64,000 bases of DNA from Azophilus sp963663395 (GCA_963663395.1 OY760226.1:310001-374000), one strand, 5' to 3'; counted from the first letter of the stretch, positions 48,868 to 58,238 are shown. Program-made: numbers and translations. Notes: generated by a model from the sequence alone, not told the origin.

Positions 48868-49902
48868 ATGGCGAGAGAACAGGCAGACGACCGCACCGAG
48901 CAACTCTTCAAGTTGCTGGTGGAGTGCTACATCGACGACGGCAGGCCAGTGGCGTCAAAGGCGCTGGCGCAGCAGCCCAGCGTGCATGTCAGCGCGGCCA
49001 CCGTGCGCAACATCATGGCCCGCCTCGAAGGGCGGGGACTGGTGAAGTCTCCGCATACGTCCGCGGGCAAGATTCCCACCAGCCAGGGGCTGCGTTTCTT
49101 CGTCGACAGCCTGCTGTCCGTCGAACCCCTGGATGAAGCAGGCGTCCAAAACCTCGAAACGCAGCTCAACTCCGACATGGCCCCGTCGCAACTCGTGGAG
49201 TCGGCATCGAAACTGCTGGCCCTGGTGACCGAGATGACGGGCGTAGTCACACTGCCGCGCCGGGATGCCCAGGCGCTGCGGCACGTGGAATTCCTCAACC
49301 TGGATGGCGACCGGGTGCTGGTCATCCTGGTGTACAACGACCGGGAAGTGCAGAACCGGGTCATCCACGTCGACAAGCGCTACGACGACAACGACCTGTT
49401 GCAGGCTTCGAATTTTCTCAACCGGGAGTTCGGCGGCCTGTCGCTGGTGGAAATCCGCCAGGAACTGCTCGACAGCATGCAGCGCGACAAGGACCGCATG
49501 GACCGGCTGCTGCAGGCCGCCCTTGATCTCGCCTCCCAGGCGTTCGAGCCCGACAAGTCGGAAGAACCCGGTTTCGTGGTCTCCGGCGAGTCGAAGCTGC
49601 TCGACATGAGCGAGGACACCGAGACGGTGAGAAGCCTTTTCGAGGCGTTTTCGCGCAAGGGCACCATTCTCCACCTGCTCGACCAGAGCCTGAACACCCA
49701 CGGCATCCAGCTCTACATCGGCGAGGAGTCCGGCTACCGGGTTCTGGACGAGTTGAGCCTGGTGACCTCGTCCTACACGGTGAACGGCCGCATCGCCGGC
49801 GTACTCGGGGTGGTCGGCCCCACGCGCATGGCCTATCAGCGAGTCATACCGGTAGTGGACATGACCGCCCGCATGCTGGGCAACGCCCTGCGACACCCCT
49901 GA
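48868..49902 (+). CDS. hrcA: Heat-inducible transcription repressor HrcA
   Basis: A 344-residue repressor of chaperone operons. N-terminal winged helix (ERTEQLFKLL-like DRTEQLFKLLVECYIDDGRPVAS, VSAATVRNIMARLEGRGLVKSPHTSAG). The C-terminal part includes the GAF-like region and the conserved IGEESGY and GVLGVVGPTRMAYQRVIPVVD. The protein normally binds CIRCE operators and is kept active by GroEL. It is divergent from recN and close to the operon it may control. No CIRCE copy was recognised in this window. Confidence 0.95.
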   Translation: MAREQADDRTEQLFKLLVECYIDDGRPVASKALAQQPSVHVSAATVRNIMARLEGRGLVKSPHTSAGKIPTSQGLRFFVDSLLSVEPLDEAGVQNLETQLNSDMAPSQLVESASKLLALVTEMTGVVTLPRRDAQALRHVEFLNLDGDRVLVILVYNDREVQNRVIHVDKRYDDNDLLQASNFLNREFGGLSLVEIRQELLDSMQRDKDRMDRLLQAALDLASQAFEPDKSEEPGFVVSGESKLLDMSEDTETVRSLFEAFSRKGTILHLLDQSLNTHGIQLYIGEESGYRVLDELSLVTSSYTVNGRIAGVLGVVGPTRMAYQRVIPVVDMTARMLGNALRHP

Positions 49903-49976
49903 CCCGGCGCCGTTAACACTTTGCCGGTCCCAACCCGACCCGCTACCATGCAATCCTGTTTCGATGGGTCGACCCG

Positions 49977-50390
49977 ATGACGCTGCGCGCCGCCTTCCTG
50001 CTCATTGCCGCCGCTGTACTGCTGGCCGGATGCTCCACGTCCATGCCGAAGATGCCGAAGTTCAAGCTGCCGAAGTTCGGGATGCCCAGGGTGCACAAGA
50101 TCACGGTACAGCAGGGCAACGTCATAACGCAGGAGATGATCGACAGCCTGAAGCCCGGCATGACGCGCGCGCAGGTGGCCTACATCATGGGCGAGCCCAT
50201 CGTCCGCAACACCTTCGACCAGGACCGCTGGGACTATATCTACACGCTCGAAGTGCCCGGCATTTTCGAACAGGAAAAACGCATCAGCCTGCATTTCGAA
50301 GAAGATACGCTCACCTACTTCACCGGCGATTACATCCCGAGCAGCGAGCAGCCCGAAGAAGCAGAAGAAATGGCGACCGCCGAAGGCTGA
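49977..50390 (+). CDS. bamE: Outer membrane assembly lipoprotein BamE (SmpA/OmlA)
   Basis: A 137-residue lipoprotein of the BAM complex that inserts outer membrane beta-barrels. Signal LLIAAAVLLAGC gives the lipobox LAGC. The conserved fold follows: VQQGNVITQEMIDSLKPGMTRAQV, YIMGEPIVRNTF, and RWDYIYT. A run of Met-Pro-Lys repeats (MPKMPKFKLPKFGMP) lies between the lipid anchor and the domain. Same direction as hrcA, 74 bases after it. Neighbours recN, rnfH and ratA agree with the usual context. Confidence 0.93.
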   Translation: MTLRAAFLLIAAAVLLAGCSTSMPKMPKFKLPKFGMPRVHKITVQQGNVITQEMIDSLKPGMTRAQVAYIMGEPIVRNTFDQDRWDYIYTLEVPGIFEQEKRISLHFEEDTLTYFTGDYIPSSEQPEEAEEMATAEG

Positions 50391-50466
50391 CGTGCCGGCC
50401 ACCCGTCCCGACCGCACAACCGGGAGGGGGGCGGCCTGGCCAGGTTCGCCACTGGCCCGATGCGCA

Positions 50467-50730
50467 TCAGCGAGCCCGGCGGCGGCGCGCCTCCTTCGGA
50501 TCCATCGCCAGGGGCCGATACAGCTCCACCCGGTCACCCGCCCCGAGAACCGCGGCGCGGGCGACGGGGCGACCGAATACGCCCACCGGCATCGACTCCA
50601 GCGGCAATCCGGCAAACGCCGGCATCGCCGCGGCTGCCCGGATCACCTGCGCCACGGTCGAGCCTTCCTCCACCTCCAGGGCGATCAGCGTCTGCCCCTC
50701 CGCCGTGCCGTAGGCGACTTCCACCCGCAT
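50467..50730 (-). CDS. rnfH: RnfH family ubiquitin-like protein
   Basis: An 87-residue protein of the RnfH (formerly UPF0125) family with a beta-grasp fold. Signatures are VEVAYGTAEGQTLIALEV, MPVGVFGRPVA and DRVELYRPLAMDPKEARRRRA, the last being the family hallmark. The role is not settled. It normally sits beside ratA, as here (5 bases apart), opposite to bamE. Confidence 0.92.
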   Translation of the reverse strand: MRVEVAYGTAEGQTLIALEVEEGSTVAQVIRAAAAMPAFAGLPLESMPVGVFGRPVARAAVLGAGDRVELYRPLAMDPKEARRRRAR

Positions 50731-50735
50731 GGCCG

Positions 50736-51179
50736 TCAGCCGTCGAGCATTTCGTGGGCACGGCGGCAGAAGGCATCCACCATGGAGTCCGCCGCGCGAG
50801 AGAACACGCCCGCAAAGGCCTTGGCGAGAACGGTCTTCGTACCACTGAAACGGAAGCGCAGCATCAGTTCCACCTTGCAGCCCTGATTGTCGCCCAGCCT
50901 GGAGAGCCGCCACTCACCGTCGAACTGCCGGAACGGCCCTTCGACCAGGCTGAGGCGTATCGAAAAGGGTGGCTCCAGGGCCGCGGCGGTGGTGAACTTT
51001 TCGGTGAACCCCTTGCCTTCGACCGTCAGTGTCGCGACAAACCGCTGCGGTTCGCTGACCAGCATCGCCGCGCTCCTGCACCAGGGCAGAAACTCGGGAT
51101 AGCTGGCCACATCGGCAACGATCTCATAGACATCCTCCACGGCCATCGGCAGGAGCGCAGAGCGGTGCAATTCCGGCAC
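50736..51179 (-). CDS. ratA: Type II TA-like/coenzyme Q-binding START-domain protein RatA
   Basis: A 147-residue START-like protein (RatA/PasT, oligoketide cyclase family). Signatures are VYEIVADVASYPEFLPWC near the N-terminus, LTVEGKGFTEKF in the middle and RAADSMVDAFCRRAHEM at the end. E. coli RatA has been linked to ribosome assembly, and eukaryotic relatives bind coenzyme Q. It forms a pair with rnfH downstream. Confidence 0.92.
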   Translation of the reverse strand: MPELHRSALLPMAVEDVYEIVADVASYPEFLPWCRSAAMLVSEPQRFVATLTVEGKGFTEKFTTAAALEPPFSIRLSLVEGPFRQFDGEWRLSRLGDNQGCKVELMLRFRFSGTKTVLAKAFAGVFSRAADSMVDAFCRRAHEMLDG

Positions 51180-51182
51180 GGG

Positions 51183-52571
51183 TCAGGAGAGCCAGCCCTT
51201 GAGCGTGTCGAAACCGACGATGGTCACCAGGAAAACTGCGAGGACACCCAGCGGCGCCACCACCCGGGCCAGGATGCGCCACAGCAGTTCCTGCGCCCTG
51301 TTGCTGAGCCGCAGCTGGCTCTGAACCACCGCTTTCGGCAGTGCATAGGCCGCGAACAGTACGATGAACAGCCCGCCCAGCGGCAGCATGATGTTCTGCG
51401 AGACGTAATCGACGAAAGCAAAGATGGTCAGGTCCCCCACCACGTGGAAGTCCGACCACTCGTTGAAGGACAGCACCGTGCCGATACCGAGGAACCAGCA
51501 GAAGCCGCACAGGGTGAGCGCAACTCGCGAGCGTTTCGCGTTGTATTCCTCGACCAGGTAGGCCAGGGCCGGCTCCGTGATGGAAATGGCCGAGGTGATG
51601 GCCGCGAAGCTGACCAGCAGAAAGAAAATCGTCCCGAACAGCGCACCCAGCGGCAGGTTCCCGAACGCCAGCGGAATGGTCACGAACATCAGGCCCGGGC
51701 CATGTCCCGGCTCCAGCCCGTTGGCGAACACGATGGGGAAGATGGCGAGCCCAGCCGCCACGGCCACCACCGTGTCCAGGGCGGCGATGGTGACCACCGT
51801 GCCGGTGATGGAGGCCGAACTCGGTACGTAGGCGCCATAAGCCATGATCGCGCCCATGCCCACGCTCAGGGTGAAAAAGGCCTGCCCCATGGCGATCAGG
51901 AACGCTTCCCCGGTAACGGAGCCCCACTCGAAGCGGAACATGAAATCCACCCCCTGGGCGAATCCCCCGCTGGTCACCCCATAGCCGAGCAGCACCAGCA
52001 GCAGGACGAACAGCAGTGGCATGAACCAGCGGATGGCGGTCTCCAACCCTTTGATGACCCCGCGACCGACAATGAAGACGGTCACCACCATGAACAGCGT
52101 GTGCCACAGCACCATCTGCCAGGGGTTTGCCAGAAACTCGTTGAACGCCTGGTTGGCGTATTCCGCGGACACCCCGACGAAAGTGCCGTCGGCCATGCGC
52201 AGGATGTAGTAGATCGCCCAGCCGGCGATGACCGCGTAGTACGACAGGATCAGAAAGCCCGCCAGCACTCCCATCCAGCCGATCAATACCCAGGCGGGCC
52301 GCTTGCGGTGCTGCTGGGTGAGAAAGCGCATGGTGTTTATCGGGCTCTGCCGCCCTTCCCGCCCGATAAGTACCTCGGCGATCATGATCGGCACGCCGAC
52401 CAGCGCCACACAGACGAGATAAACGAGCACGAAGGCGCCGCCGCCGTTCTCCCCGGCGATATAGGGAAACTTCCAGATATTGCCCAGCCCCACCGCGGAA
52501 CCGGCGGCGGCCAGCACGAACAGCCAGCGGCTTGACCACATCCCGTGTCGAGATTCGGAACTGAATGCCAT
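51183..52571 (-). CDS. Sodium-dependent transporter, NSS family
   Basis: A 462-residue sodium:neurotransmitter symporter relative with about eleven to twelve membrane segments. TM1 has the hallmark SAVGLGNIWKFPYIAGENGGGAF, including the sodium-site residues. It probably takes up an amino acid with sodium. The ATG at 52571 has GGAG eight bases upstream. It ends three bases before ratA, so the three minus-strand genes probably form an operon. This gene is not part of the classic ratA-smpB neighbourhood. Confidence 0.92.
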   Translation of the reverse strand: MAFSSESRHGMWSSRWLFVLAAAGSAVGLGNIWKFPYIAGENGGGAFVLVYLVCVALVGVPIMIAEVLIGREGRQSPINTMRFLTQQHRKRPAWVLIGWMGVLAGFLILSYYAVIAGWAIYYILRMADGTFVGVSAEYANQAFNEFLANPWQMVLWHTLFMVVTVFIVGRGVIKGLETAIRWFMPLLFVLLLVLLGYGVTSGGFAQGVDFMFRFEWGSVTGEAFLIAMGQAFFTLSVGMGAIMAYGAYVPSSASITGTVVTIAALDTVVAVAAGLAIFPIVFANGLEPGHGPGLMFVTIPLAFGNLPLGALFGTIFFLLVSFAAITSAISITEPALAYLVEEYNAKRSRVALTLCGFCWFLGIGTVLSFNEWSDFHVVGDLTIFAFVDYVSQNIMLPLGGLFIVLFAAYALPKAVVQSQLRLSNRAQELLWRILARVVAPLGVLAVFLVTIVGFDTLKGWLS

Positions 52572-52744
52572 GACAGGCTCCGCGCGGCGGATGGAGGGCA
52601 AGGGCATTTTGGCGCAAAAGCCGGGAAGCCCACAAGCGGGGCGGGCTATAATCGGCGCGCGCCGCCAATTGGATGAGCACTCACAGTGGCAACCTCGAAA
52701 ACCGGGTGCACCAGGTTGCGGCCCGCCCCGCCCGGCCGGTCCCG

Positions 52745-53242
52745 ATGAGCACTCAAGCAGCCGCGAAACCGGGCAAGGCGACCGCTCGCCGGGTCATCGC
52801 GCGGAACCGTCGGGCGTCCCACGACTACGCCCTGGAAGATCGCTTCGAAGCCGGGCTGGTACTCGAAGGCTGGGAGGTCAAGAGCCTGCGCGCCGGCACG
52901 GCACAGATTCTCGAGAGCTACGTTTTGCTCAAGGACGGCGAGGCCTGGCTGTTCGGCGCCCGGATAGCGCCCCTGGCAAGCGCCTCGTCCCACGTCTCGC
53001 CGGACCCGGGGCGCACCCGCAAGCTGCTGCTGCACGGCCGGGAGCTGGCCAGGATCTTCACGGCCACCCAGACCAGGGGCTATGCCTGCATCGCCACTGC
53101 CCTGTACTGGAAGAACAACCGGGTCAAGTGCGAAATCGCGCTCGGCAAGGGCAAGAAGCGGCACGACAAGCGCGCCGCCCTGAAGGACCGGGAATGGGCG
53201 CGACAGAAGGAACGGCTGCTGAAGGGCTCCCGGGAAGACTGA
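52745..53242 (+). CDS. smpB: SsrA-binding protein SmpB
   Basis: A 165-residue partner of tmRNA that rescues stalled ribosomes. Signatures are NRRASHDYALEDRFEAGLVLEGWEVKSLRAG, ESYVLLKDGEAWLFG, KLLLH and the basic C-terminal tail KGKKRHDKRAALKDREWARQ. The ATG at 52745 gives a normal length. An in-frame ATG at 52673 would add 24 residues and is also possible; neither has a strong ribosome site. No tmRNA gene was seen nearby. It is divergent from the NSS transporter. Confidence 0.95.
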   Translation: MSTQAAAKPGKATARRVIARNRRASHDYALEDRFEAGLVLEGWEVKSLRAGTAQILESYVLLKDGEAWLFGARIAPLASASSHVSPDPGRTRKLLLHGRELARIFTATQTRGYACIATALYWKNNRVKCEIALGKGKKRHDKRAALKDREWARQKERLLKGSRED

Positions 53243-53306
53243 CTCCGAAAATTATCAACGATGCCGGCAATCCAGCCGCAAGGATTGCCCGCAGCCCCAG
53301 TCCCCT

Positions 53307-53433
53307 CTAGCGCGTGGCAAAAGTCCGCCGGCATTCGAACGCCGCTGCATCCCGCCTGACTGCGTTTTCGTGCGAGGTGTGCCCCCTCGCGCCCCTCTCG
53401 GTGCTACGCCGGACTTTTGCCACGGGCTGCTAG
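53307..53433. mobile_element. MITE with CTAG duplication, copy 1
   Basis: A 119-bp element (53311-53429) with arms CGTGGCAAAAGTCCG and CGGACTTTTGCCACGGGCTG, flanked by CTAG on both sides (53307-53310, 53430-53433). The left tip lacks three bases compared with the second copy at 56454-56619. No gene inside. Confidence 0.8.
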
Positions 53434-53481
53434 ACGGATGCACTGGTGTAGACTGAACCCGGGATCGACGCGGGGAGAGGC

Positions 53482-54468
53482 ATGGAATTCCGAGCGGGAA
53501 CAAGCAAGGGTGTCTTTGCCGTTTCAGGCGGCGCGACGAAGCAGGTACTGTGGAGCCGCGCCGTCCGGGAACTGGTGACCATCCGCGGGCGCTGCTTCGC
53601 CGGTACCGATGAAGGCCTGTACACCTCGGACGATTGCGGCCGCACCTGGGCAGCCGCAGGTCTGGAAGGCAGGCAAGTGTGGCAGGTCCGCGAAAACGGC
53701 AGCGGCACGTTCTACGCCGCAACGGCCCCCACCGGGCTTTTCAGAAGCGAAGACAACGGCCGCACCTGGACGGAAGTCGCCTCCCTCGCGCGCCTGGCGG
53801 ACGAAGGCGGCTGGCGCATTCCCCTGGATCCCCCGATCGAGGCCCGGGCTCGCGCCCTGGTCGTCGTCGGCGCGCGCATCCGCGTCGGCGTCGAGGTTGG
53901 CGGCCTCGCCCTGTCCGCGGACGCGGGCGAGACCTGGTCGGTGGTACTGCCCGGCGACAACCCCGACATGCACATGCTGTTCGCGCACCCGGCGAAGCCG
54001 GAAACCCTGTTTGCGTCCACCGGTTACGGGCGCCTCTGGGGTGAAGCGGACAGGGTAGAAGGCAATGCCGGGGTATTTCGCTCCGACGACGGCGGCGAAA
54101 CCTGGGCCTACGCGTGGGAAGGCGTAACGCCCCGCTACTCCCGGCCGATGTGCATCGATCACCGCTCGCCTTATGGGGTGACCGTGGGAAGCGCGCCCTC
54201 GGCCTTTTCGAGCCACCAGCAGGAACAAGGCTCGCAGGCCATGCTCTACCGTTCCGAGAACGGCGGCGAAACCTGGCGCTCGCTGTGCGACGAAGCCCAT
54301 TCGCCGAGTGCGGCCAACTTCCACGGGCTGACGGTTGACCCCGAAGTGCCCGGCGGCGTGCTGGTAGGGACGGAAACGGGGGAGGTCTGGCGTGTCAGCG
54401 ACAGCGCTGACTGGGAACTGTGCGGCAAGGGCATGCCGGCCATTCTGTCACTCGCCGCGGCGGGCTGA
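53482..54468 (+). CDS. Asp-box (BNR-like) beta-propeller protein
   Basis: A 328-residue protein with five Asp boxes of the form S-x-D/N-x-G-x-T-W: SDDCGRTW, SEDNGRTW, SADAGETW, SDDGGETW and SENGGETW. Such repeats mark sialidase/sortilin-type propellers. No catalytic sialidase motif (FRIP) is present and no signal peptide is visible, so it is probably a cytoplasmic or binding propeller. The ATG at 53482 follows GGGGAGAGGC. The gene begins 48 bases after the MITE, which may carry its promoter or have displaced it. Confidence 0.8.
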   Translation: MEFRAGTSKGVFAVSGGATKQVLWSRAVRELVTIRGRCFAGTDEGLYTSDDCGRTWAAAGLEGRQVWQVRENGSGTFYAATAPTGLFRSEDNGRTWTEVASLARLADEGGWRIPLDPPIEARARALVVVGARIRVGVEVGGLALSADAGETWSVVLPGDNPDMHMLFAHPAKPETLFASTGYGRLWGEADRVEGNAGVFRSDDGGETWAYAWEGVTPRYSRPMCIDHRSPYGVTVGSAPSAFSSHQQEQGSQAMLYRSENGGETWRSLCDEAHSPSAANFHGLTVDPEVPGGVLVGTETGEVWRVSDSADWELCGKGMPAILSLAAAG

Positions 54469-54626
54469 CCACTGACCTTGCCGACCCGGACCGGACCCCT
54501 GGCACAAGCCACGCAGTTGCGGAACGCCGGGGAGCAAGCCCGTCACCGCAGCAGAAACCGGGAGTATGCGTCGAGCATGATGCGGCAACGAACAGCCGTA
54601 CCCAATCGCAGGAGGAAGGACTGTCA

Positions 54627-54690
54627 ATGAACATCATTTACCCCACGGCAACTTCGCACTGCCGCCGCCCGGCGGCCGTCGCGATGCTAG
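54627..54690 (+). pseudogene. 5' fragment of DUF885 gene (cut by insertions)
   Basis: An ATG preceded by a strong AGGAGGAAGG site opens a frame that reads MNIIYPTATSHCRRPAAVAML and then runs straight into IS1380 at 54691. Joined across the duplicated CTAG/CTGG to position 56619, it continues in frame as VLVLLAATFGTRA. This gives a proper signal peptide, so this is the true beginning of the gene at 56619-58238. Confidence 0.8.
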
Positions 54691-56453
54691 CCCGCATCCG
54701 TCACCAACTCGACGGAGCCGTTTGAACCGGCTGGCTGAGGGCCGTTTGTTTGCTTGTTAGAAAGTGCCAGTGCTGTAAACGCATGCCTGTGCGGCGATAT
54801 TGAGGCAATTTTGGCTCTCGGCAGGGTCGGAAACGTGACTGTGCCACGGCGGTGGCAGCCACGGGCTGTCTTTCAGGCGTGGGTCCTCCCCGGCGGGTGA
54901 GCCGGTCGGTGTGATGGGTCGGCGCGAATCCGGTTACGCAGGCGGGGCGCGGGTCGGTCCCCGACAGAGCGCGTTTGCGGCGGCCGTAAATGCGTCCCGG
55001 TAGGGGTAGACCGATGAGAACGACAACCAGACCTTGCGTGCGGTGATCCGCACCCGGGCTGCGACCTTGAGCAGTTTCACCCGAAGGGTTCCGCATTGCG
55101 CCCGGGCCCAGCGCGTGCCGGCCAGGCCCAGGCGCCGCAGGCCGTGCATGAGCACATAGGCGAAGGACGCAAAATACAGACGCAGTTGGTTGGCGCGCAG
55201 CGTCGCCGTGCTGGTCCGGTCGGCGAACAGATCGAGCTGACACTCTTTGATGCGGTTTTCCATGTCGCCACGGGCGCAATACAGTTGTTCGTAGAGTCGT
55301 TGCGGCCCGGCCACCGCCGGGCCCAGGCTGGTCACCACGAAGCGCGGGTTGGGACCCTTCGCCAGATGCTCGGCTTTGGCCACCACCCGGCGCGCGCGGC
55401 TCCAGGATGTTCGGGTCCGGTAGCGAAACACCCGGAACCGACGCGACGGCGCGCCCGTCGTCGCATAGCGGCTGTGGGACTTGTGCAGAGCCTTCTCGAT
55501 GTGTCCCACCAGGCGCTCGTTGCGCGCCAGACCGAGCACATAGTCCACGTCGTTGCACTCGCACCAATGCATGATCGATTCCCGGCAAAATCCGGAATCG
55601 CCCCGTACCACCACGCGCACCTCGGGCCAGCGTTGGCGAATCCGGCCAACGATGCGGGTCAACTCCTCGACGCTGCCGACGCTGGCATCCCGGTTCGATG
55701 GCCGCAGTCGTGCGCACAACAGATGCTCGCCACAAAAGATGTAGAGCGGCAAGTAACAGTAGTTCTTGTAGTAACCATGAAAGAAACGCCCCTCCTGATT
55801 GCCGTGCAGCGGATCGTCCGTGGCGTCCAGGTCCAGCCACAGTTCTGCCGGCGCCTCGGTGTGGGCATCCAGGAACAGATCCACCAGCACCCGGTCCAGG
55901 GCATCCGCATCCGCCGCGATGCGGCGGTAGCGATCCCGGGCCGCATCCTCCGGCTTACCCAACTCCAGGCGGTTCAACGTGCTCGAACCCGCCAGTGCAT
56001 ACCTCCGATCCCGCTCCCGGGGTCGCTGCGCACCGGTCAGGTCGGCCTTGCCCGCCCAGAGCGCCAACAGGCTGTCGCCGCGCAACGCGTCGTGATCGTT
56101 GAGGTCTTCGTAGCCCAGGGCAATCCCACCCACCCGCTGGGTAACCATCTCCAACACCGAGTGTTCGACCTTCCTGGGGTCGCGATAATCGGTGAAGCAA
56201 TCTGCGATGCGCTGCATCAGCCCCAAGCGGCGATCCACCTCGCGCAGCAGGATGGCGCCGCCATCGGAGGTGAGCCGACCGGCGTCGAAACGACCGACAA
56301 CTTCGCGGCGGCCAAAGGCGTGAAATTCAAGTTGCCTGGGCGTACACTGTGTGTTCATGGGACCTCTTTGTTGGAATAGTGTAAGTAATTGAATCCACTC
56401 ACATTATCCAATAAATCGAGGTCCCATTCCAGTTTAATGGTGAGATTTGCGGG
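54691..56453 (-). mobile_element. IS1380-family insertion sequence
   Basis: A 1763-bp element. Its ends CCCGCATCCGTCACCA (54691-54706) and TGGTGAGATTTGCGGG (56438-56453) are imperfect inverted repeats. Flanking CTAG at 54687-54690 and 56454-56457 is a 4-bp target duplication. It encodes one transposase. It is inserted in the CTAG at the edge of a MITE that already interrupted a DUF885 gene. Confidence 0.85.
54934..56358 (-). CDS. IS1380-family transposase
   Basis: A 474-residue DDE transposase of the IS1380 type. N-terminal GRFDAGRLTSDGGAILLREVDRRLGL and HSVLEMVTQRVGGIALGYEDLNDHD are family hallmarks. Catalytic acids are likely Asp in WLDLDATDDP, Asp in VRGDSGFCRESI and Glu in MENRIKECQLDL. 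Length is normal and no frameshift is seen, so it may be active. A 10-bp palindrome (GGGACCTC/GAGGTCCC, about 56358-56427) lies across its start and could limit expression. Confidence 0.93.
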   Translation of the reverse strand: MNTQCTPRQLEFHAFGRREVVGRFDAGRLTSDGGAILLREVDRRLGLMQRIADCFTDYRDPRKVEHSVLEMVTQRVGGIALGYEDLNDHDALRGDSLLALWAGKADLTGAQRPRERDRRYALAGSSTLNRLELGKPEDAARDRYRRIAADADALDRVLVDLFLDAHTEAPAELWLDLDATDDPLHGNQEGRFFHGYYKNYCYLPLYIFCGEHLLCARLRPSNRDASVGSVEELTRIVGRIRQRWPEVRVVVRGDSGFCRESIMHWCECNDVDYVLGLARNERLVGHIEKALHKSHSRYATTGAPSRRFRVFRYRTRTSWSRARRVVAKAEHLAKGPNPRFVVTSLGPAVAGPQRLYEQLYCARGDMENRIKECQLDLFADRTSTATLRANQLRLYFASFAYVLMHGLRRLGLAGTRWARAQCGTLRVKLLKVAARVRITARKVWLSFSSVYPYRDAFTAAANALCRGPTRAPPA

Positions 56454-56619
56454 CTAGCAGCCCGTGGCAAAAGTCCGCCGGCATTCGAACGCCGCTGCAT
56501 CCCGCCTGACTGCGTTGCTCGTCGCTCAAATATGCCCGATATTCTCGCTCCTCGCGCCTTGCCAGGCGGGCGCATCGGCGCTCTCGGTGCTACGCCGTAC
56601 TTTTGCCACGGGCTGCTGG
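56454..56619. mobile_element. MITE with CTAG-type target, copy 2
   Basis: A 158-bp element (56458-56615) with arms CAGCCCGTGGCAAAAGTCCG and TACTTTTGCCACGGGCTG. The left flank is CTAG and the right flank CTGG, a duplication with one change. It is 39 bp longer than copy 1 in its centre. It lies inside the DUF885 signal-peptide codons. Confidence 0.8.
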
Positions 56620-58238
56620 TTCTCGTACTGCTTGCGGCAACCTTCGGTACGCGCGCGGAGATACCGGACGGCGACGGAACCTATGATCAGCTGGTCGACC
56701 TGTTCCGGGATCTCCAGACATGGGAGCAGGCGCAGGCCGCCGACATCATGCCCGACTACGGTCAATCCGCGATCGAGCGGCGACGTGCCGACCTGCGGTC
56801 CATGCAGCAGCGAATGCTGCAAATGGGCGTGCGGCAATGGCCCGCCGCCCGGCAGGTGGATTACCTGACGGTACGCGCGGAACTCGACCAGCAGGAATTC
56901 ATCCTCGAGGTCACGCGGCCCTGGTCGAGAAATCCCGCGTTCTACGTCGAACCCCTGCGCGAACTGGCCTTTACGGAACTACCCGCAAGAGGCGACGACC
57001 TGCTTGCCCTGCAACGCCGGCTGCGGGCCATTCCCGAGTTGCTCGCCGGCGCCCGGGAGAACCTGACCGAGGTGGCCTCCGACTATGCGGATTTCGCGAT
57101 TCGCTCGCTCACCCTGTCCGACGGCGTGGAAAACGGCTACCCCTATCGGGAAAAGCCGCCCGCCGGCGTCATGGGCTGGTTCGAAGAGCTGTATTCGCGG
57201 GCTGACGCGCAGCCCGAGCTGAAAGACGACATCGCCGCCGCGCAAGCCGCCATCGGGGAGTTCCACCGCTGGCTGATCGACAATCGCGCGGGGATGAACC
57301 GGCTGAACGGAGTCGGTGTCGAGGCGCTGGACTGGTTCGTGCAGAACGCATTGCTGCTGCCCTACACCTCCGCTGAAATGATCGTGCTCGCGGAGCGCGA
57401 ACTGGACCGCCTGTGGGCCTTCTACGCGCTGGAGCGAAACAGGAACCGCCAGCTTCCGGAACTCGAGATTGCCCGGTCGCGGGCCGACTACCAGGAGAGG
57501 CTGGCCGCAACCGACCGCCACCTGCGCAACTGGATTCGCCGGGAAGGCTTCATCTCGATACCCGAGTACATCCCGGACGGTTGGCGCGAAATGGGCTACA
57601 ACGTGCCATGGATCGAGCGGGCAACGCCGCCGAATTTCTGGGAGCAGGTACAGTTTCGCGACCCGTCGCCCGACCACCTGCACGCGGTGATACCCGGCCA
57701 TCGCTTCGATGCACTGGTGGCGGCAAACAACCCCCACCCCATTCGCGGCAAGGTCAACTTCGGCGCCCGCTGGCAGGGTTGGGCCGTGTATCTCGAGGAA
57801 GGCGCCCTCCAGGCCGGGGCGCTGGAAGGTCTGCCGCGAACTCGGGAACTCATATACATCTTCGGCATCTGGCGGGCAGCACGCACACTGGGCGATATCT
57901 ACAACCAGCGAAACGAAATGACGGCCGCCGAAACCAGCGAATACTGGTTGGACATCACTCCGATGCTGGACCCCGATGTGGCGCGCAAGTATGCCTACCT
58001 GCGCCCCGAACCCGGTCACGGGCTGGAATACACCATCGGCAACATCCAGATGTTCCAACTCCTGGGGCGCCGCAAGCACCAGCTTGGCGATGCCTTCGTG
58101 CTGCGCGATTTTCACGATGAGTTCATCTCCAGGGGCCGGATACCGATATCCCTGATCCGTTACGAGATGACGGGCTACGACAAGGATGTCGAAGCATTCT
58201 GGACGCGCCGCCCGCTGTCTTCTGTCATCTCGCGCTAG
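56619..58238 (+). pseudogene. DUF885 family protein, main part (5' end displaced)
   Basis: About 540 codons of a DUF885 protein, a family of exported zinc-peptidase-like enzymes. Visible features are the long helical N-terminal half (DLFRDLQTWEQAQAADIMPDYG) and the C-terminal region with IPGHRFDALVAANN, WAVYLEEGAL and EPGHGLEYTIGN. The true start is at 54627, 1.9 kb upstream, beyond a MITE and an IS1380. The open frame now reaches back into the MITE to an ATG at 56532, which would replace the signal n-region by MITE-coded residues (MPDILAPRALPGG). The classic HExxH zinc site is not obvious; WAVYLEEG may stand in its place. Export is doubtful in the present state. Confidence 0.8.

Noticed and set aside
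48799..48903. Longer RecN start at 48903.
   Set aside because: Would overlap the divergent hrcA start and add residues unlike the family N-terminus.
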